64,000 nt of DNA from Gadus chalcogrammus (taxonomy: Eukaryota; Chordata; Actinopteri; Gadiformes; Gadidae). Of the stretch, positions 45,775 to 56,500 are shown piece after piece. Below the pieces are notes generated by a model that saw only the letters and a list, made by a program, of their open reading frames with translations, did not search any database and had not been told where the DNA came from. A program made the translations under genes and the position numbers. The DNA lies in contig NC_079415.1 of the NCBI RefSeq assembly GCF_026213295.1, forward strand, positions 24,191,847-24,255,846, read 5' to 3'. Every line of letters begins with the position of its first letter. The first letter of the stretch is position 1.

Positions 45775-46410
45775 CTGAATCAATTCATTAGTCAATCAGA
45801 AGCATGTAAATATCGTCCCGGTGGCGTAAGAGGACGAACAAGGTGTCCTTCAACATCTACGCTTCCAGGAGATTGCAACGGTGCCACACATGAGCATATT
45901 CGAACATGTTTAATGGTAGTAATTAGCTGTCAAAATTTGAGGCCTTAATCAATACTGAGCAGCTATTGATTTGCTTCCCGATAAAGATTTGTCACAAATG
46001 ACATGTTATTTAGCATCTACACGTTGAGCTGAGTCCAATGACACCAAGAACGACACTCTAGCTAATGGTAACATGTGTTTTACATGGTACACCTAGGTCT
46101 AGGACATGATCTCGGTGTAGCAAGAGGCCGAGCTTGATCTCATTGGACTCAGCTTAACGTGTAGATGCTAATTAACATGTAATTTGTCAAAAATCTCCAT
46201 CGGGAAGCAAATCTATAGCTGGTCATTATTGATAAAGGCCTCCAAAATCGACAGCTAATTACTACCCCGAAACATATTCAAATATGATCATGTGTGGCAC
46301 TGTTGCAATCGTCTCGAAACGTAGATGTCAAAGGACACCTTGTTTGCTCTGTTGCACCACCGGGAAGATATTTTCATACTTCTAATGGATTGATTCATAT
46401 TTTAAGGTTC
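45775..46410. repeat. 630-bp hairpin inside left arm (copy 2 of 3)
   Basis: Same foldback as 35445-36075, centred near 46088. The third copy is at about 47975-48600 in the other arm, so each arm of the large palindrome contains a smaller palindrome. Confidence 0.88.
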
Positions 46411-47084
46411 TCGGAGTGAGACTTTAAGTGGCTGCAGCAGAAGTGTTGAGACGAAAGATTATATCAAGAGATTTATAGAATATTCCCATTCACATTATGA
46501 TTCTTCGTCGTAACATCCGACCAAACATCCTTTACATTCACAGAGCGAAGATTATGAAAGTCCAGGCTCAGCAAGTGCTCCATCTCGTTGCACCTGCACC
46601 CAGCGGCTCGCTTGCAAGATTTTGGCCTGAAGTTCTTCCCAGACCAACACCCTAGCCATCCAACATGCATATCTGAGAATCAGGCCTCTCTTTAATAATG
46701 ACAAAAAGTTATGAGAGAAACACACATTAACTTTTTGTTATCTCATAAGCGGCGTGGTGCCGGCTCCTTTTGACCTTTTGACCCCCGACTTCAAAAACGT
46801 GGCCACAGGCCAGCTGTGTCTACACACCTTTAGCCACAAATGTACACCTCCATCCCACAAAAAATGGGGACTAGAAACTAACCTCTGTCTTATGTACATT
46901 TACTGTACTGTTGGAGGTCACGCCCCTTTGCCGACCTTTTCGAGATAGCTAGGGATGCTAAAATGTTTACACACATTTCCCGGGGCCCCGTGTACGACAT
47001 ATCCGAGATTTGGAGTTCTAGCCCTTAGAGAAAAAAAGTTTTCCCAAATGGAGTGTCATTTGGACAAAGCCCCTCAGAAGTGTA

Positions 47085-47307
47085 GCCTGCAAGACCTAAT
47101 GGTTCAGAATGTGGCGGAAAAATAGTTTTTGAGATAGGAAGGTCCTACCGCCCTGAAATTTTAATACCTTATTCTAGGGCCTAACTGGGACCTCCGCACC
47201 GAAACTTGGCCCGGTCGGACCCCGAGGGCAGGAAGGGGGGGCCTGCCCTCGGGGTCTGACCGGGCCAAGTCTCTTGGGCAGGAAGGGCCCCCCCTTCCTG
47301 CCCCTTC
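47085..47307. other. Central spacer of palindrome 2
   Basis: 223 bp not mirrored between the arms. It contains its own hairpin: ACTTGGCCCGGTC / GACCGGGCCAAGT flanking CCCCGAGGGCAGG / CCTGCCCTCGGGG (about 47204-47270). Confidence 0.85.
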
Positions 47308-50300
47308 CTGTCCAAATGAAACTCCATTTGGGAAAACTTTTTTTCTCTAAGGGCTAGAACTCCAAATCTCGGATATGTCGTACACGGGGCCCTGGGAAAT
47401 GTGTGTAAACATTTTAGCATCCCTAGCTATCTCGAAAAGGTCGGCAAAGGGGCGTGACCTCCAACAGTACAGTAAATATACATAAGACAGAGGTTAGTTT
47501 CTAGTCCCCATTTTTTGTGGGATGGAGGTGTACATTTGTGGCTAAAGGTGTGTAGACACAGCTGGCCTGTGGCCACGTTTTTGAAGTCGGGGGTCAAAAG
47601 GTCAAAAGGAGCCGGCACCACGCCGCTTATGAGATAACAAAAAGTTAATGTGTGTTTCTCTCATAACTTTTTGTCATTAGTAAAGAGAGGCCTGATTCTC
47701 AGATATGCATGTTGGATGGCTAGGGTGTAGGTCTGGGAAGAACTTCAGGCCAAAATCTTGCAAGCGAGCCGCTGGGTGCAGGTGCAATGAGATGGAGCAC
47801 TTGCTGAGCCTGGACTTTCATAATCTTCGCTCTGTGAATGTAAAGGATGTTTGGTCGGATGTTACGACGAAGAATCATAATGTGAATGGGAATATTCTAT
47901 AAATCTCTTGATATCATCTTTCGTCTCAACACTTCTGCTGCAGCCACTTAAAGTCTCACTCCGAGAACCTTAAAATATGAATCAATCCATTAGAAGTATG
48001 AAAATATCTTCCCGGTGGTGCAACAGAGCAAACAAGGTGTCCTTTGACATCTACGTTTCGAGACGATTGCAACAGTGCCACACATGATCATATTTGAATA
48101 TGTTTCGGGGTAGTAATTAGCTGTCGATTTTGGAGGCCTTTATCAATAATGACCAGCTATAGATTTGCTTCCCGATGGAGATTTTTGACAAATTACATGT
48201 TAATTAGCATCTACACGTTAAGCTGAGTCCAATGAGATCAAGCTCGGCCTCTTGCTACACCGAGATCATGTCCTAGACCTAGGTGTACCATGTAAAATAC
48301 ATGTTACCATTAGCTAGAGTGTCGTTCTTGGTGTCATTGGACTCAGCTCAACGTGTAGATGCTAAATAACATGTCATTTGTGACAAATCTTTATCGGGAA
48401 GCAAATCAATAGCTGCTCAGTATTGATTAAGGCCTCCAATTTCGACAGCTAATTACTACCATTAAACATGTTCGAATATGCTCATGTGTGGCACCGTTGC
48501 AATCTCCTGGAAGCGTAGATGTTGAAGGACACCTGGTTCGTCCTCTTACGCCACCGGGAAGATATTTACATGCTTCTGATTGACTAATGAATTGATTCAG
48601 CTATTCCCCCAGAAGTCTGGGGTCAAAAGGTTAAAAGGAGACGGCACCACGCCGGGGTGGATCCAGATCTCGGGCAACAGCGCAGGGTTGCCAGGTCCTG
48701 CAAAAAACGTGCCCCCCACATACCGTTCAAAATCCACCCAAAATGTCCTAGAAGCATCCCAAATAAAAAATGATATTATTGGCCATTTTGGCCAACGTTT
48801 TGAAAGTAATAATATTTGAGGGAATATTTTTTTGTTGTTGTTTTAGCAGCGAAATGCACCGTGTGCGTGTGTGTGTGTGTGTGTGTGTCTGTGTCTGTGT
48901 GTCTGTGCGTGCGTGTGTGTGCTTGTGTGTGTGTGTCTGTGCGTGTGCGTGTGTGTGTGTGTATAACACGCTATTTTATGTTGAAATGCGACGTAATCCA
49001 GTGTTCACGAAAAGTACACTGTCAACGTATGCTTTTGGCGACTGGGTTGGCTCTCAGATATACGTGTTTCTAACAAGATGATATCATTAAAAGTTACATT
49101 AAGTAACAGTTTAATAACACAAACGCAGGAAGCACGTGAGCTGCTAGTTTAGCGAAAGCAACCTGACGTCGTTGAAACATGCGAGCGAGCCGATCAAATC
49201 CTAATAACTATAAAACTAAAGATCAGACACAATCACTGACTGAAGTTTATGCAAGTAAAAAGTATATTTCTCGCTAGAAATGTTATTAGAAACACGTTTA
49301 ACGGTGAATCGGTCCTAAAATATTGCATTTCCCATTCAGATAATAAAGATTAATAAAGATCATACACATTCACTGACTGAAGATTATGTAAGGAAAATGT
49401 ACATTTCTCGCTAGAAAAGTCATTAGAAACGCGTTTAATGGTGTATCTGTCCTAAAATATTGCATTTCCCATTCAGATAATAAAGATTAATAAAGATCAT
49501 ACACATTCACTGACTGAAGATTATGTAAGGAAAATTTAAATTTCTCGCTAGAAATGTCATTAGAAACGCGTTTAATGGTGTATCTGTCCTAAAATATTGC
49601 ATTTCCCATTCAGATAATAAAGATTAATATAAGCTACGCCGTGTTCCGGAGCCGCGGGGGATTCTGGGAATTGGGGTTCTCAGTTGACAAATGGGGCTTT
49701 TGTTAACTTGTTTTGTTGTTAGGATTAAGTGGGGTTAATGGGTTCGGGATGTTATGTGGTTGTGTGTTGTTCTATTAACATTGTTCGTGTGTTCATTATT
49801 GTCGACACCGTCACCGAGAGTGACGTGACCATCGTTTCGTGCAGCTGTTCCGTGTTGAAGTCTCGTTCAATAAAAACCAACTCTCATTGTCGAACGTTCA
49901 ATAAAAACCAACTCTCGTTGTCGAGCATGCCCCCCCCCTACAAACGTGTCTCCCCCCCCCTCAACAAACGTTTCCCCCCCCCCCCCCCCCCCCCTTCAAC
50001 TAACGTGTCCCCCCCCGCCGATTTCCCATGCTGATATCCCCGAAGATTCTCGGGCATCTTCGACAATTTGGCTATAGATTGTCTCATTACACGCTAAATA
50101 ATATAATTAAAGCCTTGTATAATTATCACCTACAGTATTTCATTATGTGTTGTTCTTTCAATTGTGTTGTTGTTTACTGCATGTCATTTACGTTCTTGGT
50201 GGTTCAGGAATCGCGGTCCCTTTAAGGATTACGTGCGTCTCATGACGTCACAGACCATGCTGGATTTGTTTACCTTCAGCACGCTTTGATTTCCGGTTTT

Positions 50301-50684
50301 CTTTTTTACAAAATAAACGAGTCACATGGCTGTGTGCTCAACGTGCGAAGTTGTGTTCTTAACTTATTGCAATTTCCACAGCCTAATTATATGTATAGGT
50401 TTTGGCATAAACATAACTAGGGTGCACTGTACTATCTGCGCACACCCTTTCTGAAGCCTCTCTCTCGCTCTCTCTCTCTCTCTGTCCCTCCCGCTCTCTC
50501 TTTCTCTCTCTCGTACCGTTTTGTGGAGCACGTTAATTGTCTTAGAACACTCCCATTCAGAATGCATTGGTTTACATTTCGTTTTGTGTAACACGCAAAA
50601 AGTCGGACTATCGTGCTCGGGAACACGCTTCAATAGATTAACGTTCGTGCGCAGGAGCACGCAATCGCGTGATACCGGGTTGAA

Positions 50685-51236
50685 CACTCAGCTCTGTCAT
50701 GCGATTTAACATGCGATTTGACATGCGCTTTTGCACCACCGTACATATAGGTACAGCGTTAATTTCAGAGGGAGTCCGGTTAACACTCAGCTCTGAAACA
50801 ATTGGTGCAATAGATCCTGGTTCAGCTAACCCATCTGCTGTTCTAGACTCTGCAACGTAGACTATCATGTTGCTAGCAGGTTTGCTAAACTCCTGCAGCC
50901 CAGCGTGCTGTGAGTGGATGAGTTACGCCTGGCTAAGACATCTATCTATGTTTTTTGACATAATTGAGGCGCCTAACCCAGTAGGGTGTAGGCCGTCTCT
51001 CATGAGCACACCAGGGCGACCCCACAGGGAGGGCCAGTTATCTATGAAACCAAAGCCCTGCTCTGAACTATATCGTGCCAGCCAGTGATTTAGAGACAAT
51101 AATCTACTATAGCCCTCATCATTACCCTTATCGGGCAGAGGGCCAGAGAGAATTAATCGATGCCGACACATCTTTCTGGCGAAGTCACAAAGCCTAGCTA
51201 TGTTGCTTTTTGTGACCTCAGTTTGTCTTGTCCTAG
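50685..51236 (-). pseudogene. LINE ORF1 fragment with SGNH-esterase motifs
   Basis: Reading leftwards from 51236 on the minus strand gives RQTEVTKSNIARLCDFARKM, HRLILSGPLPDK, LLSLNHWLARY, GFIDNW and RDGLHPTGLGASIMSKNI. This is the second half of the SGNH-hydrolase-like ORF1 of fish L2/CR1 LINEs; DGLH is the catalytic Asp-His block. The matching first half with HVGTND (block III) lies at 59409-59450, beyond the Gypsy insertion. Towards 50760 the sequence carries SELSVNRTPSE, also found at the start of the 33-kb LINE endonuclease. It is a dead fragment. The left edge meets palindrome 2. Confidence 0.75.
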
Positions 51237-51974
51237 TGTAACGGAACAAATAAAATGAGTATGTGTATAGTTAAATCCTGTATCATTGGGTCAAGACTTT
51301 TATTTTGATATGTTGTTAATGTTGTATTCCGGATATCCTGCAGCAGAAAAGACGGTAACTGCTGCAGGTAGGTTGAGCATAAAACGTGTCCGCATGAAAC
51401 TTTTATTAAAGTAATTCATTGATTCAGTAATTCATCAATATCATTGTCACTTATCTGTAGACGGTTGTTTAATACACTCTTCATATATTTGGCATTGTAT
51501 TGTTTCTTTTATTTGAGTTTTGATTTTCGTTTGCATTTGTAATATTGTATGTATTTTGTCTAGGCGGACCAGGAAATGCTCTAAACCTGTCCTTTATGTT
51601 GCTGACCCATTGTGCAGGTAACCGATAGGTTGTTTTAGTTAAATGTATGTTTATAATCCCACTTGTGGCGTTGCTAGCATTCAATGCTAGCATTCAAAAT
51701 CTAGCCGGTCCCGCCATTTTTACATGCAATACCGCTGGTCGCCACATGAGGGGAGGGATCACCTGTTTATGCGCGCTGTTTAGCGCAACTGTTTTAAATA
51801 TATATAATAAATTATAGAGCAGAAAAGACGGTAACTGCTGCAGGCGGACCAGGAAATGCTCTAAACCTGTCCTTTATGTTGCTGACCCATTGTGCAGGCA
51901 ATAAAACCGCTGCATCCAATGCTGAGCGTCCGAGTCCAATGCTTGAAGGGAAACAAAACACAACGCAGGTTACA
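51237..51974 (+). repeat. Gypsy 5' LTR
   Basis: TG...CA ends. A TATA-like tract (about 51797-51811) and AATAAA (51900-51905) suggest U3 extending to about 51825 and R around 51825-51925. The LTR carries an 80-bp sequence twice, once interrupted and once joined: segments 51342-51367 and 51564-51617 recur fused at 51818-51897. Confidence 0.95.
51368..51563 (+). other. Intron-like segment inside the LTR
   Basis: Begins CAG|GTAGGT and ends TTTTGTCTAG|G after a T-rich stretch. It separates two segments that are directly joined 450 bp downstream. A second GT..AG block (51618-51817) follows. Splicing is inferred; a 3-bp AGG microhomology at the joint allows a plain deletion instead. The 3' LTR has the same arrangement. 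Confidence 0.5.
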
Positions 51975-51975
51975 G

Positions 51976-51993
51976 TGGTGCCGTGATCCCGGA
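51976..51993 (+). promoter_or_regulatory. Primer binding site
   Basis: TGGTGCCGTGA begins two bases after the LTR. It is complementary to the 3' end of tRNA-His as I remember it (11 bases exact); later bases match only in part. Confidence 0.65.
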
Positions 51994-52217
51994 TTCAACT
52001 GATTGGTCGCTGACCAACAACCCTTACCGGAGGGCCTGTTACCATTCCCACACTGGAGATCAACTGAGAACACTTGGGTATTGTGTTATATTTGGGGAAC
52101 TGTAGAATATATGAAATGTTATGAGTGGATATTAATGTGACTGTTTTAGTGCACATCGACATTTTGTATTTTTTTTTATTACTATTTTTTTTTCTTCTCT
52201 CCGTCTTTTCCATTGTC

Positions 52218-53591
52218 ATGGCTGGCTCACGGGTTACTGGAGCTCAAGGCTTTCTGACTCCTGTTAGTGTGGGTCGGGGTAGAGGTGTGTTGGGGTTGCC
52301 TATCCCTTTCCCTCAGCTTAGTGCGTCTGTGGGTACTACTGTAGGGATGGCAGCGAGGTCTCCACGTCCTGTTGTTAGTGACACACCACACGCTGCTCAC
52401 ACAGAACAAAATAGTTTCCCTGCGCAACAGGCCCCCTGCACTTCCACTCCTTTAACTACAGAGGACCTTGTAGGCCAGATGAGTGGCATCGTGCAACACA
52501 TAGGTCAACAACTAGCAGACAGCATTCTCACACACTTGGGTAGGTCTAGTCCTGCGGCGGCTTTGTCTACTCCAAGTGTACACAGTGGTAGCTACGCTCC
52601 AGCTCAGGACTCTGTGTCATCATCTCAGCTACATGTAATGAGTCAGAGGAAGGTGAGAGATCCCCCTACTTTCAGAGGTGAGAATTCAGACTCAGTTACT
52701 CTTGAAGAGTGGATTGAGCTAATGCAAACTTTCATAAAGAAGGGAGGTCTATCTATTGGAGAGCAGGGGGAAGAGATTCTCATCCATTTAAGGGGCAAGG
52801 CCAAGGATGTAGTCAAAGTGGGCATTAAATCAAGTGGCGTTGACATCAGACATAGTCCAGCTTCTATCTATAGCCTTTTAAGGAAGCATTTCAGTTGCAA
52901 GCAGTTTTCACCACTGCCTCTGCAAGACTTCTACACAACCTTCCCTGAACCACGGGAAGATCCCTTTGACTACTGGCTTCGCCTTAACTGTGCTGCTGAT
53001 ATTGCTGCCGAGTGTCTCCTGGAACAGGGTAAGCAGCAAGACAGCTTGTCCATTGAGGTCACACGTATGTTCATTAGGAACTGCCCAGATTCCGGTCTAT
53101 TGCTCACTTTTCGTTCTAAGACCATCGACAAGTGGTCGGCTGCAGAAGTGCAAGAAGTTTTGGATGAGTACCACTCAGAGAAGGTCATCAAAGCAGCAGG
53201 GGTAGGGAAAGATGGGGCTGTTGGGGAGAAGAACGTGGCTGTGAACAGGATGGAGGTGGAGAGTAGCCTAGCTCCCCTGTGTAGCGCTCAGCCAACACCA
53301 CAGTCCACATCAGCTGATCACTCTGCTCTGGAGAGGATGATTGGTATGATGGAGAAGGTTCTTATGAATACTGCTCAGTCCAGATCAGCGGATAGAAGGA
53401 CAAGTGGTCTACCTCGTATTCAAGGTCTTAAAGACACACCGTGTTTAGTTTGCAAAGACCCCTCTCATTCTGCCTTGTCACACTGTAAGGATAACAGACT
53501 GTGTTTCCAGTGTTTTTCTCCTGACCATGCAAGGGACAGATGTCCACGTAGGGGACAGAGTGCAGTACCCGGTGGCCAGGCGTCAAACTAA
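52218..53591 (+). CDS. gag: Gypsy Gag polyprotein
   Basis: The ATG at 52218 (MAGSRVTGAQGF, context GTCATGG) is preferred over one 31 codons upstream that would add a hydrophobic leader of untranslated-region character. This gives 457 residues ending in TAA at 53589-53591. The middle shows a capsid-like region (VRDPPTFRGENSDSVTLEEW, then FDYWLRLNCAADIA). Near the C-terminus are two cysteine/histidine clusters: CLVCKDPSHSALSHC and a zinc knuckle CFQCFSPDHARDRC (CX2CX4HX4C). Gag packages the element RNA into particles. Pol lies in the -1 frame, open from 53552, overlapping the gag end by 40 bases. Confidence 0.9.
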   Translation: MAGSRVTGAQGFLTPVSVGRGRGVLGLPIPFPQLSASVGTTVGMAARSPRPVVSDTPHAAHTEQNSFPAQQAPCTSTPLTTEDLVGQMSGIVQHIGQQLADSILTHLGRSSPAAALSTPSVHSGSYAPAQDSVSSSQLHVMSQRKVRDPPTFRGENSDSVTLEEWIELMQTFIKKGGLSIGEQGEEILIHLRGKAKDVVKVGIKSSGVDIRHSPASIYSLLRKHFSCKQFSPLPLQDFYTTFPEPREDPFDYWLRLNCAADIAAECLLEQGKQQDSLSIEVTRMFIRNCPDSGLLLTFRSKTIDKWSAAEVQEVLDEYHSEKVIKAAGVGKDGAVGEKNVAVNRMEVESSLAPLCSAQPTPQSTSADHSALERMIGMMEKVLMNTAQSRSADRRTSGLPRIQGLKDTPCLVCKDPSHSALSHCKDNRLCFQCFSPDHARDRCPRRGQSAVPGGQASN

Positions 53592-56500
53592 CAGATCTGC
53601 GTGTGGGGGAGGACCACGTAGATTGTGAAAGTGTGCTTCCCAATTCTAGCTTTGAGGCTTTTTCTGACTATGAATCTCTTAGTCAGTTGTACAGTAGTGA
53701 TTGTTCGTCAGAGAAGACAGTTATTTTTCAGAATTTGCAGACAGTTCCCAGGTCTGATAGTTTATTTTACACATCAGTTTCAATAGTGAATGGACTCTCT
53801 TTCAAAGCGCTTATTGATAGTGGATCCATGGCGTGTACTCTTAGTGAGTCTGCTGAAGCCATGTTGTTGAAATACATTCCAGGCATTTCAAAGCAGTCAG
53901 CTCAAGATATTGTGATTGTTGGCTGTGGAGGCCATCGTGTCACTCCAACAGCAATCTATGACCTCCAAGTCAGTGTGTACGGTTATTCAATGACTGTTCC
54001 CACTTTAGTTGTCCCAGGTCAATCTGAGGAGATGATTCTGGGCAGTAACGTCATCAAAAGGCTTTTGACGTGTCTGAGAGAGGCAGGTGGCAATTGGAAG
54101 CTCACGTCCATGCCCAGCAATAACCAGAGTGATGAATGCTCTCAGTTTTTGTCCCTTTTCTCCAACACTCAGAGGTGGAGAGGTGAGTCTGTGCCAGACA
54201 GAGTGGGCACTGTAAAGCTCATGAGAAGTGTGACATTAGAGCCACAAACAGAGCACCTGGTTTGGGGTAAGCTACCCGTGTCTTCAGCCTTGTCTGTGGG
54301 TAGCACAGTCATCGTTGAGCCGACCAAGTCAAGATCAAGACCTAAGCAGATAATGGTTGGCAGAGTGATCACACCGCTTTGGGGTGATGGCTCCATTCCG
54401 ATGAAAGTTATAAACCCAACCAATCATAGAATAGTCCTGAGGAGAAATGCTAAGATAGCCGACGTGTCACCTTGCATTGCTGTGGAAGACCTGCCACAGC
54501 CAGAACAGATCAAGTCAAATGTGCAGTGTACGGACAGCAGCCCCTCAACTCCCTCAACTCCCAGGTCAGAGGAAGAGATGAAACGTGCCTTGTGCAGTTT
54601 GAACCTCCCTGACATCGATCTGGAGTCTTGTGAGGTGTCGGCACACTGGAAAGACAAGCTGCTCCAGACCATTGAGAGATATGAGTCAATATTCTCAAGA
54701 GACAAAATGGACTGTGGAGAAGCCAGTGACTTTGTCCATCGCATTCATCTGGCTGATGACCGACCCTTTCGTTTGCCTTACAGGCGTATACCACCAAGCC
54801 AGTATGCTAAACTAAGGACGACTCTGAACGACATGGAGGAGAAGGGAATCATTCGCAAGTCACACAGTGATTATGCATCTCCCCTCGTGCTTGTCTGGAA
54901 GAAGAATGGCGATTTAAGGATTTGTACAGATTTCAGGTGGTTGAATGCTCGGACGGTCAGAGACGCCTACCCGTTGCCTCACCAGTCTGATGTGTTGGCT
55001 GCACTGGGCGGGAACGTCTTCTTTTCCACAATGGATCTGACATCAGGCTATTACAATGTGCCTTTGCAGGAAGAGCATAAGAAATGTACAGCCTTTTCTT
55101 CTCCTTTCGGCCTGCACGAGTACAACAGACTGCCTCAGGGTCTCTCAAACAGTCCAGCCACATTCATGAGAATGATGATGTCAATCTTTGGCGATGAGAA
55201 CTTCAGCAGTGTCCTGTGCTATCTGGACGATCTCATGGTGTTTGCTCCTTCCGAGTCTGTGGCCCTTCAGCGTCTTGAAATGATCTTCTCCCGTCTGTCG
55301 AGTCACAATCTGAAGCTGGCCCCAAAGAAATGTTTCTTCTTAAGACGTTCTGTTAAATTCCTTGGCCACATAATCTGTGAGAAAGGCATTGAGACGGATC
55401 GAGACAAGGTCGAGGCCATCAGCAAAATCCAGAGAGTTGATCTGATGGAGGCTGACGGGCAGACACCATGTTCAAAGAAGATCAGATCGTTCCTTGGTAT
55501 GGTGATGTATTATCAACATTTTATTGAGGGATGTTCTGCGAAGGCCAAGCCACTCTTCAAGTTGACAGCAGGGTCCAGTAAGCAGACTCGTGGGAAGTTG
55601 GGGAGAAAGCCAAAAAAACGGCCGAGTGTCACTAAACTCGCCCCTACTGATTGGACACCTGCTTGTCAGCAGGCCTTTGAAGTCCTGAAGTCAGATCTGC
55701 TACAGAGTGTGACCTTAGCTCACCCAATGTTCGACCAGCCTTTCATTCTGGCTGTTGACGCGTCTTTTGACGGAGTTGGAGCAGTCCTCTCTCAAGTCCC
55801 TCCTGGTGAGGAGATAGCAAGACCGGTAGCCTTTGCCAGCAGAACGTTGTCTCGGTCACAGATGAACTACCCTGCTCATAGACTTGAATTCTTTGCACTG
55901 AAGTGGGCTGTTTGTGAAAAGTTCAGCCATTGGCTTAAGGGAAGACATTTCACAGCATGGACTGACAACAACCCTTTGACATACATTTTGACAAAGCCCA
56001 GACTGGATGCCTGTGAACAGCGATGGGTGGCTAAACTTGCATCATACAGCTTTGACATAAAGTATGTCCCAGGCCCTAGAAACATTGTGGCAGATGCTTT
56101 AAGCAGAGAACCCTTCGTCCAGTCTTGCGTAAGCCACCGCATTGTTACCGAGCCATACATGTCTCTCTTGAGAAATTTCAGTGGTGTTGTGGATGACACA
56201 GTCCAAAATGCCTTCAGGTACTCCAACAATCATCAGATGGTCCTGAGATCAGGCAAAAATCCACATAACACGTCCGCCGACGAAGCCTCAGACACTGGTT
56301 CGGTCGGAGCTCCAGATGTTTCAGCTGTTCTGGAAGCTCATTCCAGTGGTGGTCTGAGTGAAGTCCTGGGTGCGAGTCCGGCTGTTCCTCAACTGCAGCA
56401 GGTTGACTCCCCCATTCCTCACAGCAGTCTTGTGAACCAACAAGGGCAGGATAGTACGATCAGCCGAGTCCTCTACTATATCGAGAGACGGCGGAAGCCA

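Larger units (their letters stand above)
43653..50684. repeat. Large inverted repeat (palindrome 2, 7.0 kb)
   Basis: Outer ends TTCAACCCGGTATCACGC (43653) and GCGTGATACCGGGTTGAA (ending 50684) are inverted copies, and mirrored identity continues to about 47084 and 47308. Arms are about 3.4 kb around a 223-bp spacer. Visible arm differences are scattered substitutions plus length changes in GA, G and CA tracts. No flanking target duplication is seen: the left flank is transposase, the right flank LINE. Confidence 0.93.

Noticed and set aside
52125..52217. Upstream ATG giving Gag a hydrophobic leader
   Set aside because: It reads a T-rich leader next to the primer binding site region. The ATG at 52218 has better context and begins a normal Gag.
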